A stretch of 64,000 nucleotides of DNA from assembly GCA_023846275.1 (NCBI GenBank), contig JAIUJO010000165.1:1076001-1140000 (forward strand), read 5' to 3'. Position 1 is the first letter of the stretch; every line of letters begins with the position of its first letter. Below, in pieces: positions 1-11,879 of this stretch. The stretch comes from Vanilla planifolia (Eukaryota > Streptophyta > Magnoliopsida > Asparagales > Orchidaceae). Both the position numbers and the translations under genes were made by a program. The notes below the pieces were generated by a model. It ran no database searches. It was given only the letters and a program-made list of their open reading frames with translations, and was not told where the DNA came from.

Positions 1-119
1 CATCATGGGACAACATAAGAGTAGTAGCCAAAGATAAAATATTTAGAAAGGTAATGTAGGAAAACCTATTTGAAAAGGCCATTAACATTGAAATAATTTC
101 TTAGTGAAGTGTTGTCATA

Positions 120-710
120 TATTATTTAGGTATACTCTATCATAAAAAAAGCTAATATGATATTCATTTATCTTTCTTTAAATATTGGAACCCAAACCAT
201 CATAGATCTAATTATGATATTGTGTGATTGTGATGCTCTTACAATTGTATTTTTGAACATGTTCTCTCAGGAATCTATTAATATTTATCTTGCTTTAAAT
301 AGATGAGTTTCTTAATTACCTAAGGATAAAAAATATGTTCATACCTATCACAATAAAACGTACTATTTAGCATCAAAATAAAAAGTATGGAAACTAGCAT
401 TATTTATTTCGACATAGTTGTATGATGAAGCATTTTTGTACACATATGAAATATAACTTCTTTTATCATTCACTTGTGCATACAAACATTTTATTCTATA
501 TTTTTTGTCAAACTATATATACATTAGAATCTAAATTCACAACACTATTGATTCTATTCATATGAGTAAAGGATAGAGCAAATAAGGACATATATGAATA
601 AGGTTACACATTAGAAATAAAGGAACATGAAGGTACACTAACAAACATTTTTTAGTCATTTAACTCTCTTTCTATGAAGAAAATATTTTCTAATTTTTCT
701 TTCAAAATAG
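120..710 (-). pseudogene. Decayed gag-like segment, copy 1 of a direct repeat
   Basis: This segment matches 2075-2680 in the same orientation, by eye about 75-80 percent over its best 500 bp. Shared landmarks include AAACCATCATGG-like, TATGATGAAGCAT, GAGTAAAGGATAGAGCA and AAAGGAACATGAAGGTACA. On the minus strand near 335-350 it reads YCDRYEHIFYP and then a stop, which resembles the C-x2-C-x4-H core of a retroviral-type zinc knuckle. Further downstream, in another frame near 180-205, it reads MMVWVP, which resembles the GPKxxWVPK segment after the knuckle in many plant Copia gag proteins (family knowledge). Stops and a frame change show it is not functional. The pairing with 2075-2680 is firm; the gag identity is an inference. 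Confidence 0.4.
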
Positions 711-734
711 AAACTAGAAGATGTTTCATAGATT

Positions 735-1010
735 GACTAGTGCTAGTTAAAAACTCCATTAAAAGTCTAATCAATGACTTCTGATATGTTATTTAAGCCA
801 TAGATAAAGCATAACCACCAACATTTTTTAACAAAGCTTTACTTGTGGACTACTCCAATAGACATAGAGTCAAATCTCTCTAAATGATTGATCTCATAAG
901 AGCTATAGAATAATGAAATGAAAGACACTCAAAATAAGTACTAAGGAAACTAACATAAAGCTTTTCTTGTCACTAAACTATTGGTTCCACGACCGTGGGT
1001 ACGATAATCT
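735..1010 (-). repeat. LTR-like direct repeat, left copy
   Basis: About 275 bp here is similar to 5540-5812, by eye about 60-65 percent with indels. Shared blocks are TGATATG followed by TTTAAGC and ATAG, ACTTGTGGA, AATNTCTC, and a shared end GACC-GGGTA-ATAAT. On the minus strand the copy lies directly after a purine tract and the phrase TTTTGTCATCATCAAG. That is the usual arrangement at the 3' LTR of plant Copia elements, whose coding part ends in a similar GTCATCATCAAAAAGGGGGAGA phrase (family knowledge). It would therefore be the 3' LTR of a minus-strand element. Clean TG...CA ends and target-site duplications are not visible, so the boundaries are approximate. Confidence 0.4.
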
Positions 1011-1020
1011 CTCCCTCTTG
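1006..1020 (-). other. Candidate polypurine tract next to the 3' LTR
   Basis: On the minus strand this reads CAAGAGGGAGAGATT and is preceded by GTTTTGTCATCATC (plus-strand 1021-1034). Plant Copia elements commonly carry TCATCAAAAAGGGGGAGATTG at this spot, where the tract primes plus-strand DNA synthesis (family knowledge). The match in content and in position beside the LTR-like repeat is the strongest single sign that the left end of the window is a retrotransposon remnant. Confidence 0.45.
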
Positions 1021-1040
1021 ATGATGACAAAACCAATGAC

Positions 1041-2074
1041 AAAATAAAGAAATGAAAAGATTTAAATCAAGCAAGCATACAAATCGTCCCTATACATTCT
1101 TGCTCTATGTTAATATATGAAATTTATATTATTATGCCTCAAATTTTAGATGAAATGAATGTTTTTCATTTCACACGTATCATTCTCCTATTATCATGCA
1201 CAGAGAAATAAAACAAAAATAAAAGATGGAAAAAGGGTGCACACAATATTCTAGTCTCTATCAAAAGAAATTATTTCTTTAATTACAATTATTGAATGTT
1301 TTAATAAAGAAAGATCAAAGGTATACTTAATTGAAAAGCTTGTTAACTCTCCTTGAAATGTATCCTATACTCCCCTTTCTTTTAGCACTAAAAAAAGTTA
1401 ACCATATTTAAGAACAATGTGAATTTGTGAAGGGATTTATTAGGTAGTGATTTGGTAAATATAATTTGATATTCTTGCAAGAAACACTTCATTTTAAAAT
1501 CCATCTTGAAGAAGAAATAATAAAATTAGAATTTTTAAAAATTGTTCTAATTTTTTAATAAGCCTCTATGTTTACTCATAATTTGTTGCATCCTTAATTT
1601 TTAACAAATCATCTAAGAGCTTGACATGTACGAAGAACATATATCACAACAAGCTCTAAGTTAAATTCCTTAAACTTCTATCTCTAGAATTAATAACTTA
1701 CATCATTCAAGAAAGTATGTTCACTTTCATCACATGTCATCCTCAGTTCTGCAAAGTCCACATGACTTGAGTGACACACAAATAGATTCTATTTCTTGTA
1801 TAAATACCTAGATAATCAAAGTACAAAACCATCGTTATGTTGTTATTCATGGTAACAAATCAAAAACTTCATTGTCTTTAAATTTTTATCTTCCTAAAAT
1901 CCTTCAAAGCTAACATTTGATAATTAAGATAAATATGGAAATTGGATCTATCAAATTTTCCTTAACAAAATATTAAACAAGTCTTCTTATGGTACAAAGA
2001 AGATCAAATTACTAATCTTAAATATAAGAAACACTCACATGTTGCAAGTGAGTCACTTGCAAATACATGAGGTA
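1041..2074. other. AT-rich decayed retroelement interior, nothing readable
   Basis: This stretch lies between the candidate polypurine tract and the second gag-like copy. In a complete Copia element the pol gene would lie here on the minus strand, but I find no reverse transcriptase, integrase or protease motif in any frame that I read. It is more likely a deleted and heavily mutated remnant than coding DNA. Confidence 0.35.
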
Positions 2075-2680
2075 AAGCTTGTCTCCATATGTCTTAATTA
2101 TGTAGATACACAAATATAACTGCTTAAGCTTTTAAATCTGGAACGCAAACCATCATGGGTTCAATTGTAGTATGGTGTGATTATGGTGCTTTTACATATG
2201 TATTTTTCAACATGTTCCCTTCAGAATCCATTCATTTTTACCCTACTTTAAATAGATGAACTCCATAATTTGCTAATCATAAGAAATATGTTCACACCTA
2301 TCACAATAATTACATACAACATAGGATTTAGTATCAAAATGTAAACATATAGACTTGCATTATTTATTATCACTTAGTTATATGATGAAGCATGTTTGTG
2401 CATATATAGAATATAATAACTTCTGTTACATTCACATGCAGGCATGAACATTTTAATCTATATTTTTAAGTTAAATGATATGTAACATTAGAATCTACAT
2501 TCACAACAAACTTTTTTCTATTGATATGAGTAAAGGATAGAGCATTTAAGGGCACATGTGAATGAGCATAAGCATAAGAAGTAAAGGAACATGAAGGTAC
2601 AATGGTCAACTTTTCGTACAAATCATTAAACTCTTTTTTCTATCAAGAAAACATTTTCTACTTCTCCTTTCAAAAAAGTA
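2075..2680 (-). pseudogene. Decayed gag-like segment with zinc knuckle, copy 2
   Basis: This is the partner of the 120-710 repeat. On the minus strand the plus-strand interval 2288-2314 translates as CNYCDRCEH, followed by ISYD and a stop codon. That fits a C-x2-C-x4-H-x4-C nucleocapsid knuckle in which the last cysteine has been lost to a stop. Downstream the same frame gives NEWILKGTC. A different frame gives EPMMVCVPDLK at 2130-2162, like the WxxKGT...GPKxxWVPK tail of plant Copia gag (family knowledge). The frame change and stops mark it as dead. If the reading is right, it bound genomic RNA in virus-like particles. Chance similarity in AT-rich DNA remains possible. Confidence 0.4.
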
Positions 2681-2739
2681 TTTTATTTTCTTAAGCAAAT
2701 ATCTGACACTTTAAAGAAACAAAACATGAGTTTCCTAAG

Positions 2740-3195
2740 CCTATGGATGTACCACATTCTTCAAATGTATTTTATAAAGTACTCAAATCAATAACATGTA
2801 TAAGTAAATCACTTTGAAGCTATAAATTTCTAACTTTAAGCACTTTACATTATCCTTCTAATAAGTAAACATGATGCTCTTATTTGTTATTTTTCAATTT
2901 TTCTCTAGCATAAATCCTTGTCAATTTCATATGCTCAACTTTAACTTCATTAAAAGAAATAAATAATTCAACATCACTAATATCATAGGTATCCTTATTT
3001 GAGGAAGAAAAAAGTTGTGCACCTCGAGATGAAGAGCTTGCTTCTGTGGTGCATAAAATTTCTCTCTTCCTTTATCTATTTTTCTTTTTCATTAGATTAA
3101 TTATTTGCTTCTAAACTTTTGTTGGAAGCATAACTACTTTGTCACATAAATTATGTAGTTCTTGTACAACCCCAAAATGTGTCTTTAGAAGACAA
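2740..3195 (-). pseudogene. Broken coding relic, possibly the gag linker region
   Basis: On the minus strand one frame stays mostly open with scattered stops. The longest open part is 63 codons (3071-2883), containing TTEASSSSRGAQLFSSSNK, then DTYDISDVELFISF, then KVEHMKLTRIYAREKLKNN. Upstream in the same frame come LLKTHFGVVQELHNLCDKV and a stop. The mixed, charged composition differs from the Leu/Phe/Ile-rich noise frames elsewhere in the window. It lies just upstream, in minus-strand order, of the zinc-knuckle-like segment. That is where SIRE/Maximus-type gag proteins have an acidic and coiled linker. I cannot assign a domain, and the identity is inferred from position. Confidence 0.3.
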
Positions 3196-5539
3196 ACCAT
3201 GATTATATTTTGTTAAGAAAAAGAAAAATAAAGATAATTCATTCCTTTGAAATTTTTTACCTTAAGCTTCTAGATTGTGCTTCAAAATTATTTCCAATAA
3301 AAATATTTTTGAAATAATAAACATAAATCAACATTAACATTTAAAATAAATGGTTTAAATTCCTTTTTTTATAAAGCAATATTTTGACCTTCAAGCATGA
3401 TGGATCTATGAAGTTAACAACATAATCAACAATTTACCACACATAAGAAATGAAAAAAAGGGATCTTATCATAAGAATTTTCTCCCTTGATCTAACTTGT
3501 TCTTGATGCTACTTGGTAATCTGTGCTTAACAAATGCATAAGATAGGGGTGATTAAAGCTTTTAAACTTTTTTCTATTTGTAAAACATTTTCTTAAAATA
3601 AAATCCCATAATTGTAAAGTTGTTTATTTAATAATTTTGCTAAATAGAAATGTTAAAAGGAAATAAATAGTTCATAATTTTAACATATTTTTTGACAAAA
3701 AATTTTATACTTGATAAAATAATTTTAAAAAAAATTCTTCCAAATATGTTTTTAATTAAATTTTATTAAAAAAGCTCAAATATTATAAATTTCAAAGTTA
3801 AAAAATGAAAATAATAATAGATTTTTAAGTGTTTCTATATAAGCCATGCTTACAACCATGCCTAATAAACTCAACTAGGACTCCACTATCAAAACCACTC
3901 TTTTTCAATGTAATAGGTATACGTATGCTTTACAAACCACACCCCTTCATGAATAAATGTAGGGTTTCATCAAGAGATTTTTAATCATAAAAGCTTATAA
4001 TGTTTAAGAAAATTACAAAACAAAAACTAATCATAATGTTTGAATATTTACCTATAAAAGCATATATGGGAGAAGACTATGGATTATGGATTGGAGTATG
4101 AGTGCACATATTGGAAAGTCAAAACAACACAATGGACATAGCTTTCAAATACGAAATTTAAATTATTTGTCAATATCAACTAACATTTTCAAGAAAATTA
4201 GAATCAACAAAGATCTTGTATTAATTTGATGTTTTCAAAAACATAAAAATGAAATTATTAAGTAATTTGTTGTAAAGAACTTGCTAACATCATATGCAAT
4301 CAAAGAGAATGTTGAAGTAAGAATGAGGAACAATTAATCACAAACACAACTATAACAAAGGCATCAACATTGTATGCCAATTTTTTATTTTTTTCTCTCT
4401 TCCTAAAACAATGATGTATCAAAGTCAAATCATTTATTCTCCATTGCTTTAGGCTTTTCTATTTATATTACTATTATTTTTTTATTAAAATAGAATTTTT
4501 TCTAATAGCAAGAAAGGCCACCTAAATAGTCATTAACATTTTAGAGTTATAACTAAGCACATTCAACGTTTTGGAACACTAACTTTGAGTAGGAACAATG
4601 ATCACTGTCTAATCTTAGTAGACAAAGTAAAAGCAACTAATTTAGAATATTGAATAAAGGGTCAAGATATAATCTACATGTGCATTAGAATAGTTAAGAA
4701 AAATAGAAATGATCTTAGCCATTTGACCAAGTCGTATGGATGAATGGCTAGATGATGTGAAATGTTCACAAATGCAAAGAAGATCTTATTTGTTTTTATC
4801 TAGTCTTATGAATGAATGGTAAGAAAAAAATTATTTTTCAAAATGATATGACTGATCTCAACAAGCTAATCAGGTTTATTAGATAAAAGATTAGATGAAA
4901 TCTATTACTCATGAAAGAATACATGATTTTGACTATTTGATTGTGAAAATACGTTGTTGAATAACACGAGGTCACTCTAGCTTAGAAGAAAATTGGGGCT
5001 AATTTTCAGCCTTATAGTGCAAGTTTGTATATGATGTTTGACATTTATAATACTGTTTCTTAACATATAAGTATGCAAAAGGGGGCTTGTTAACCCCAAG
5101 TGCACTTTAGTGGACATGACCCAACTCACTTGTGCATATGCTTATCTGTTTGACATAACCCAATTCAATGTGTTGACACTTTACAAGTTTAGCATGACCC
5201 GTTAAGCCAAAAATGGTCCACTAAATTTTAGTTGACTACATTTAAGCAATGCCACTAAGAGTCTAACTAAGATTCAAACCTGAGCTGACTAAATTGACCT
5301 TGTCTCCTTCATTATGGCACTTTAGACCCATTTCCTAACAGATTGGGCCAGTTGGCCTAAGCTTTTGGTATGGCCATGTCCTGGATTCTTAGGTCAATTC
5401 TTTTTCTTTTCTACAACCACCTTTTATATTTTTATTTTTTTAATTTTAAAGCAATGTGTTTCCTTATACATCCTAATTATACCTTATGTAAACCACTGGT
5501 AAAATAAATAATCAAACCAGTAGATTTTTTTGAAGATGG
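3196..5539. other. AT-rich DNA, probable retroelement 5' region, no gene seen
   Basis: No convincing frame or RNA gene is visible. Bases 3590-3840 are extremely AT-rich. Bases 5085-5400 are less AT-rich and contain phrases such as GGACATGACCCAACTCACTT and TTGGGCCAGTTGGCCTAAGC, of a kind seen in untranslated leaders of plant LTR elements. That resemblance is weak. No tRNA primer-binding site was found next to the right LTR-like repeat. Confidence 0.3.
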
Positions 5540-5812
5540 ACTCTTGATGGTTAGCTAATCCACCAAGAGTTTGACTAATAGCTCCTTGATATGCTTTTTA
5601 AGCTATAGCTAGATCATTGTGACCAACAAAGCTTGACATTACCTCACTTGTGGATTGGTCCATGAGTCATTTGGTAATATCTCTCCATTTCATTGACCTT
5701 GTAGAAGCTTTAAATGTGTAGCCTATTAGACACCTGAGAAAAAAATTAATGCAACTAGCAGAGTGGTTTTGTTCTCATAAAAAAAGTAATGTCATGACCA
5801 AGGGTATAATAG
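5540..5812 (-). repeat. LTR-like direct repeat, right copy
   Basis: This is the partner of 735-1010 in the same orientation, about 4.8 kb away. Recognisable shared blocks are TTGATATGCTTTTTAAGC, CTCACTTGTGGATTGGTCCA, GGTAATATCTCTCC and GACCAAGGGTATAATAG. For a minus-strand element it would be the 5' LTR. Divergence between the copies is high (about 35-40 percent by eye), which implies an old insertion. Confidence 0.4.
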
Positions 5813-5815
5813 TTC

Positions 5816-6614
5816 TTTACAAAAATTTGATCCATGTCTAGGTTATTACTTTTAAATTTAAGTTATTACTTAATAAAATAAGTTCTTTAAGTTTTATTGA
5901 TATTAAAATTTCAATAATGCGTATGATGAAGTTGAGACTTATCATAGGATGTTATTAATTTAGCTAAAACTTTATTTTATCTATGCCATAATAAATTTTC
6001 TATTATGATTATTCATAGATAATTATATCTAAATTATTTAAATTTATAATGATAAATATACAATCTTGATTTTGTAAAAAAAGATTACATTTAACACTAA
6101 TACTATATTTTATACAAAGCCATGAGTGAATTAATGATAAACATCTTACTAAAGAAACTTAGTAAGAATGTTAAGTAATGCAATGGAATGTGACTATGGA
6201 CACATGCAAATTTAATTCATGAAAATATAATCAAATAATTGAACCACTATGAGGGAGAGGGAATTATTGCATCATGTTAAGTCTAGGCATTATGTGGTTA
6301 AGCTCTACAATGTCCTTTCATTATAATAAGGAACCTTGGAAATGTCCTCAGATGCATTTCAAGGAAAAGAGGCTCTTAGGTTCATTATTGAGAGTCTTTT
6401 ATTTAGCCTTTGAAGATTAGTAAGATTGAGGAAGTCTTCGGTTTAGCAAAACTATTTTTATGTTTTGTCATGAATGATTTAGGATTTAGAACTTATACAG
6501 CTAGCTAATATGACTTGGTTAGCCATTTGTTAAGACTAAAGGTCACTAGAGATAACTTACAAATAAAGACTAATCTTTGGGCATAAAGTTAATGTTTACA
6601 TGGAGGCCTATATA
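5816..6614. other. AT-rich intergenic DNA, nothing recognised
   Basis: I found no open frame with protein-like composition, no RNA gene and no repeat of note. The stretch lies between the right LTR-like repeat and a local tandem duplication. Confidence 0.4.
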
Positions 6615-6780
6615 AAGTAAAAGAAATCGAGTAAGGATAAAAAAAGACTAGTTAAGAATAACTTCTAATCGTAGATGAGGAATAAACAAGGCTATAGTAA
6701 AAGTTAAAGAAATCAAGTAAGGATCAAAAAGACTAGTTAAGATTAGTTTCTAATCATAGATGACGAATAAACAAGGACAG
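6615..6780 (+). repeat. Two-copy tandem duplication, unit about 83 bp
   Basis: Copy 1 is 6615-6695 and copy 2 is 6696-6780. Both contain AAAGAAATC-AGTAAGGAT, AAGACTAGTTAAGA, CTTCTAATC or TTTCTAATC, TAGATGA and GAATAAACAAGG. By eye they agree at about 85 percent, with small indels near the start. They follow each other directly. This looks like a simple local duplication and carries no coding signal. Confidence 0.8.
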
Positions 6781-8350
6781 AGTAAAAAAAAATAAGTGAT
6801 TTAAGGTATTGAAGAACTCTGTGGTATGTTCACTATGAATAAAGATTTGCAAGAAATTGTAGGCTTTACTAGATAATTATGAAGGGTTTTGGCGAAAAGC
6901 AAGGATAATGCCAGACAAACTAGTTAAGGGGGTAGGGAAACCTTACGATGCTTAGATATGTTGGTTTGGGTTTTGTGAAAATCATAGAATTCTTGGTTGT
7001 GTGGGTTATCATTTTGTTAATATGTAGGATATCCTAAATAAACTAATAAGTAGGGCTTACCATTGGTAAAATTCCATATAAGTTGATCAAAAACTTGGTA
7101 TAGTTAGGGTTGTGTTATAGAGATCATATTGGATTCAAGAAAAGTCATGAGTTGGTTTTGGGTAGCTTTGGAAAAAAAATGGGAAAATGGAGTGTTAAAA
7201 AATGAATTGTGATGGGCCATATTGAGTACCAATTTTATAACTTTGTTGTGAAGGATTTAGATAAGAGAGTTTAAGAAGGAATCATGTAAGAAATATAGAG
7301 TCAGGGAGCTAATGATTGTAATGTAGGAGACAAAAATGACATTGGAGTTCCAATTTAGTTATGGAATCCTTAATAACTATGGATGTGCCAAATTACTTAA
7401 GATATCCATACACTTTTTTGGATGTGTAAGACTTTGTAATTGTACATAAAAAATTATATGTTGTGTCACTTGATTTTAAGGGTATCCCAATGGACCATGG
7501 AGTTTTTTTATGTGATTGATTCGTGCTTTACCATTGGTAGGATGTTAATCAAAAGAACAACTACATCATAATAAAGTCATGATATAGGGATTAGAGATTC
7601 TACAAACTTTTGTGATGCCCTATAATTCGTTAAGTTTTGCAAAGTTCTAGGTTAGTAGTGTATTTCTATTATGTGGTGTACCAATTTATATTTGGGTCAA
7701 CCTAGTAAGTCGGTGGCCCATTATGGGACATTGTGGAATACTTCAATTTCTTCATATTTGTATGACAAATATGCCAAATAGTTATGTCCTAATGATTATT
7801 ACTTACTTTTATAACATATTTTGAGTATTCAATATTCACTTATTTGTCATAGTCCTTACTATTACATGCACATCTTGGATGCTTACTAGATCAGTTGGAG
7901 ATAATGTGTGCATGTGCGTAGGGAGTAGGATGTACGGGTGGTAGGTGTGGGAGAGAGGAGTAGCAAGGTTGTTTGTTAATGGCAAGCTTGACATGAAGCA
8001 TTTCCTTCCATACTTTTTCTAATCTTTAATAGCCATATTGTTTTTTGTTAGTGAAATTATGTTTTTTTATTATCATGGATTGAGTAGGACATTACTTTAA
8101 ATTTAGAATTCAATTATTGTGATGTTTTATTTTCCTTATATGGTATGTAGATTTTTTTATTCGCATGCACATTCTTGATTTGGATCTTTCAAATTTTTTG
8201 TAACTACTAATATATCTTTTTAGGTTATCTATCATAGGAGTAACATCCCATGAGTGTGATGCTCAGATTCGAGGATTGCCACTAGACTGTGGCAAGCTAT
8301 GTACGTCATTTGGTGTGTAGATTGTGTTATACCGATAGATTTTTAAACAA
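6781..8350. other. Unassigned DNA, possible old repeat, higher G content
   Basis: No gene could be read. The plus strand has more G than its surroundings. A G/purine-rich run lies at about 7896-7968 (for example GGGTGGTAGGTGTGGGAGAG). The phrases TGTGATGCCCTATAATTCG near 7611 and GTAACATCCCATGAGTGTGA near 8240 faintly resemble LTR or promoter-proximal sequence of plant Gypsy elements. I found no matching second LTR, so no element is called. Confidence 0.25.
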
Positions 8351-11300
8351 ATATCTTTTTTGAAATAGAATGCGATGACAAACTTTTAATCTAATTGACT
8401 AATTTGAAATAACATGTTGCACTAAAGTAAATAAACAAAAATAGTAACCATGACTGCATAAAAAGATTTGAAGCCTCATTATGTTTGATAACATAAATGC
8501 AGTGTAGTGTAGTCTACTGTGGAGCTAAAGAACTCTATCCTCATATCATACCATATTTGGCATATGGTGTACTTTGGGTTTACAAAAATAGAAACCTAGA
8601 GATTTTATATTCTGTCACTTGCATGCTAGCTTAACTTTTCTATTTTATTATTCATAAGATAATGCATGTCTATGGGTCATAACAATTAATTGACATTTTC
8701 TTTCATCAATCCCCCAATTTTACTTTTTTCAAAGTTTACATTAAGGGTTTTAGCAAATTTTTGGAGCCAATTTAACATAACTAGTTATCCTTTCCTTTTT
8801 CCAAAGTTTTTTTTATACATCCCTTACAACTTGAATATATTCTATTTATCAAGCAGATTCCACTGATTCCTTTCATGGTAAGAAACTCAAAGTGAGCCAT
8901 AATGATTTGAGTATAGTATCATACTTCTTATCAAGATATATAATACTTTTGTTCCTTTATAGCTAAGATTTTTGGTGCATGCATTGCTAAAGATGAAAAC
9001 TTTTGTTCATAAGCTTTGGTAGTAAAATTTTCTTAACTCGTCTTATTTAAATCATCATTATTTAATGTGCAATAGACTATGTGGCACATTAGGCGTTGGC
9101 CAAAAATTAAGTAGCACCTTTCAATCAAGTGGTTCACTACAACAATTTCTTATCACATTTTAAATTATTTATTTCACATAATGCATAATTAAATTACACA
9201 TATTTTCGTGGCTAATTCATAGTATAATCTTACAGTACTTGTATTACCACATTTTTTCGTGATCATAGAGAAAAAAGGCACATAATTAATTTCATGCAAA
9301 TAAACATCTTTAAAAATAGCATGACTTAACTAAATGTTCTACTCATCCATCTTGTACTTATATTGAAAGCCAAATGCAAAATTTGAGCATCATTTATTTT
9401 ATTTATTTAGGATGCGATCAACTTGAGTAACTCATCAATCAACATATGGTTTTATGTTCTCATTCTTATGATAATCCTCCACACAATCTAATAGCTTTTT
9501 ACATCCTAGTAACAAATAAAAACTTCACAATAGCTTTGCAAGAATTGGTACACTTGGCTATATTTATCAGTCAACCTTTCATCAAATTTATGAATACAAG
9601 CATTTTCCATAATATTTACCACAACTTCTTTGAGTTATTTCTATTTATTGTGAATTCATCATCAAATTTATCCCAATAGGAAGTAAAAGGAATTGTTATT
9701 GAAAAAAAGTTTTACTATACAATTGTATACACAACACATTAAACATAACAAAACCAACATTTTTTAAAATTTATTGGACTACCATGTTGATAAAAAACTA
9801 ACATGCTCAAGTTGCTTCACTTCTAATCCCAATTTCACTTTTCTTTTTTCACTTTATCACTCCTTAGATTCCACAATCAACCTAGCATTTTCCCTCTAAT
9901 AAACAAAATAGCGAAAATTAATTTATGTTCATGAAAAATATTCCTTACTAAAAATAAGAAGTCTATAAGTTAAAAGTTTAAGAATTCCATTTTTTAGTTT
10001 ATTAAAAACTCATAAAATAACTAGCCAACTTATCATTAGACTTATTCATGTAAATAAATCACTACCTGCCATAATCCAATTATAAAATAATAGCAAGATT
10101 TCACTTGTCATAGGCAAGAGAAGGTCCAAGAGTTGCATTAGTTTATGGTAGAAAAAATTAGGAAAAGCCCAATTATGATGAAATCAATCTTGCTCTACTA
10201 ATACTAAAATACATTCTTTTAAAATACTAATAATAATCGTTAGTCATTTGAAAACTAACCCTTACTACCTTTAACAACTCATAAATATTTGGAACGAACT
10301 CCAATTCAAATGAAATGTTATTATCAAACGCATCTCATGTGCACTATTTCATTATCTTAATTTTTATATTTTAATATCCTTATTTTTTAGGTAATTTGAT
10401 ACTATTTACAATATAGTTAGGTTTAGAAATTATAATATCTTCAAAAACAAAGTTTTAAAAAGTTTGAAAAATTTAACATTGAATAAGTTGGTTAAATTAT
10501 GTTAATAAAGAAAGCTAAATACTATGAAAATAATTAAAGTTTAATGAATTTAATAATGAAAGAAAAATATTATTCCCTAAAAAATACATTATAAATTTTT
10601 ATGTTTAGCTAAAAATTAAAAACTTATTATATAGTTTTTCAAGCACACATGCATAACATATTATAAAGTTTTTTGGTTATTTTTTATACATAACATATCA
10701 TCACCAATATTGTTTGGAAGTGGAAAAAATATTGAGAAAGTAAAACATTAAAATAATTAATTTTTTTATATTCTTCATCAAAGCTTATTCTTAGAAATAT
10801 AATTATGATAATTATATTGCTAAAGGTATAGAAACTTTAGAATCATTTAAAAAATTATAAGGATGATTGCGAATTCACTTCTGAACATTGAAATGACATG
10901 TTTAATACTTTGGTTAAAAATATATTTTGATTATAAGAAAATAACAATGCACGCATAATAGATAGCAAGCTATATGATTGTAAAAGTTTTGTAAGCTGAA
11001 AGAAAAAAAAATATAAATATTTGAACTTTACTCTATGACAAAAAATTCAACAAAAAACCATAAACATTTGAAACTCAATGTTGCCATCAAAAATATGCAT
11101 TAGATAAAAAGTTTATTAAACAATAACGAATTTTAATTTTTAAAACTAAATTGGATGAAAAATAAATAAGAAATTCCTAAAAGAATTGAAAGAGATTTTT
11201 TTGAGAAAGAAATCTTTTCAAATAATGAAGAGTAAGCAATTATGCGGAAGAAAGCAATTTCAGATGTTCGAAAGAATGGACATGATATATAGAAAAAAGG

Positions 11301-11879
11301 TATATTAAGAATATTTTTTTTGTTTTTCTAAAAATATAACAATTATTAGTTTTAATGGAGTTGTTAATTTCAAAAATAAATGCATAAAATATTGAAAGTA
11401 TAGAATAATTTATCTTAATAAGAGCACAAACTATTTAACCATTAGTGAAACTGTATTTTTTAAAATAAAAAAGATAAGAAATATAAAAAACACAAAGTTA
11501 AAATAAAAAAGCATAGATGTTTAAAATAAAATAATGAATCATAATAAAAATGAAATAGTATTAATGCCTTCAAAATATATCTCTTTTTGTTACAATTCTT
11601 TTTCTCATTTTTATGAAAAGGATTAAAATTTTTCTAAAATAGTTTATACCCTTTATTCAAAATAGGTTATTAAATTTTTTTGTATGACTTACGTATACAA
11701 CAAATATTTTAAGTGATCCCATCTATGTTAATTTATCTTTTTTGGCATGCAAAAGCATCATTATTTACTTCAAATATTTGTCATTTTCTTTTTTTAAGGT
11801 TACTTTTTATTAAGATTACTTTTTATTTTTTCGTTTTTGATGCGACAATTACTAAAATATGCATTCACAACAAAGAATC
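8351..11879. other. Very AT-rich intergenic DNA, no gene seen
   Basis: A 77-codon open frame at 9446-9679 has no recognisable motif and a composition typical of random AT-rich sequence. From about 10300 to 11880 the sequence is almost purely A/T with poly-A and poly-T runs. The satellite begins to be recognisable at its right edge, near 11880. No RNA gene or transposon end was found. Confidence 0.4.

Larger units (their letters stand above)
735..5815 (-). mobile_element. Degraded Copia-like LTR retrotransposon remnant
   Basis: The proposed structure on the minus strand is a 5' LTR at about 5812-5540, an untranslated and gag-like interior with a coding relic at 3195-2740, a zinc-knuckle-like region at 2680-2075, decayed sequence, a polypurine tract at 1020-1006 and a 3' LTR at 1010-735. 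I find no readable reverse transcriptase, integrase or RNase H, so most of pol is deleted or decayed. No tRNA primer-binding site can be recognised just left of 5540. A second gag-like copy lies beyond the 3' LTR at 120-710, which suggests a tandem LTR-interior-LTR-interior element with later deletions, or nested copies. The alternative is unrelated dispersed repeats that happen to lie in this order. Confidence 0.35.

Noticed and set aside
7611-8345. A Gypsy LTR
   Set aside because: Only vague phrase similarity. No second copy in the window, no primer-binding site and no clear ends.
9446-9679. 77-codon open frame
   Set aside because: No motif, AT-driven composition and no sign of a conserved frame. 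Expected by chance in DNA this AT-rich.
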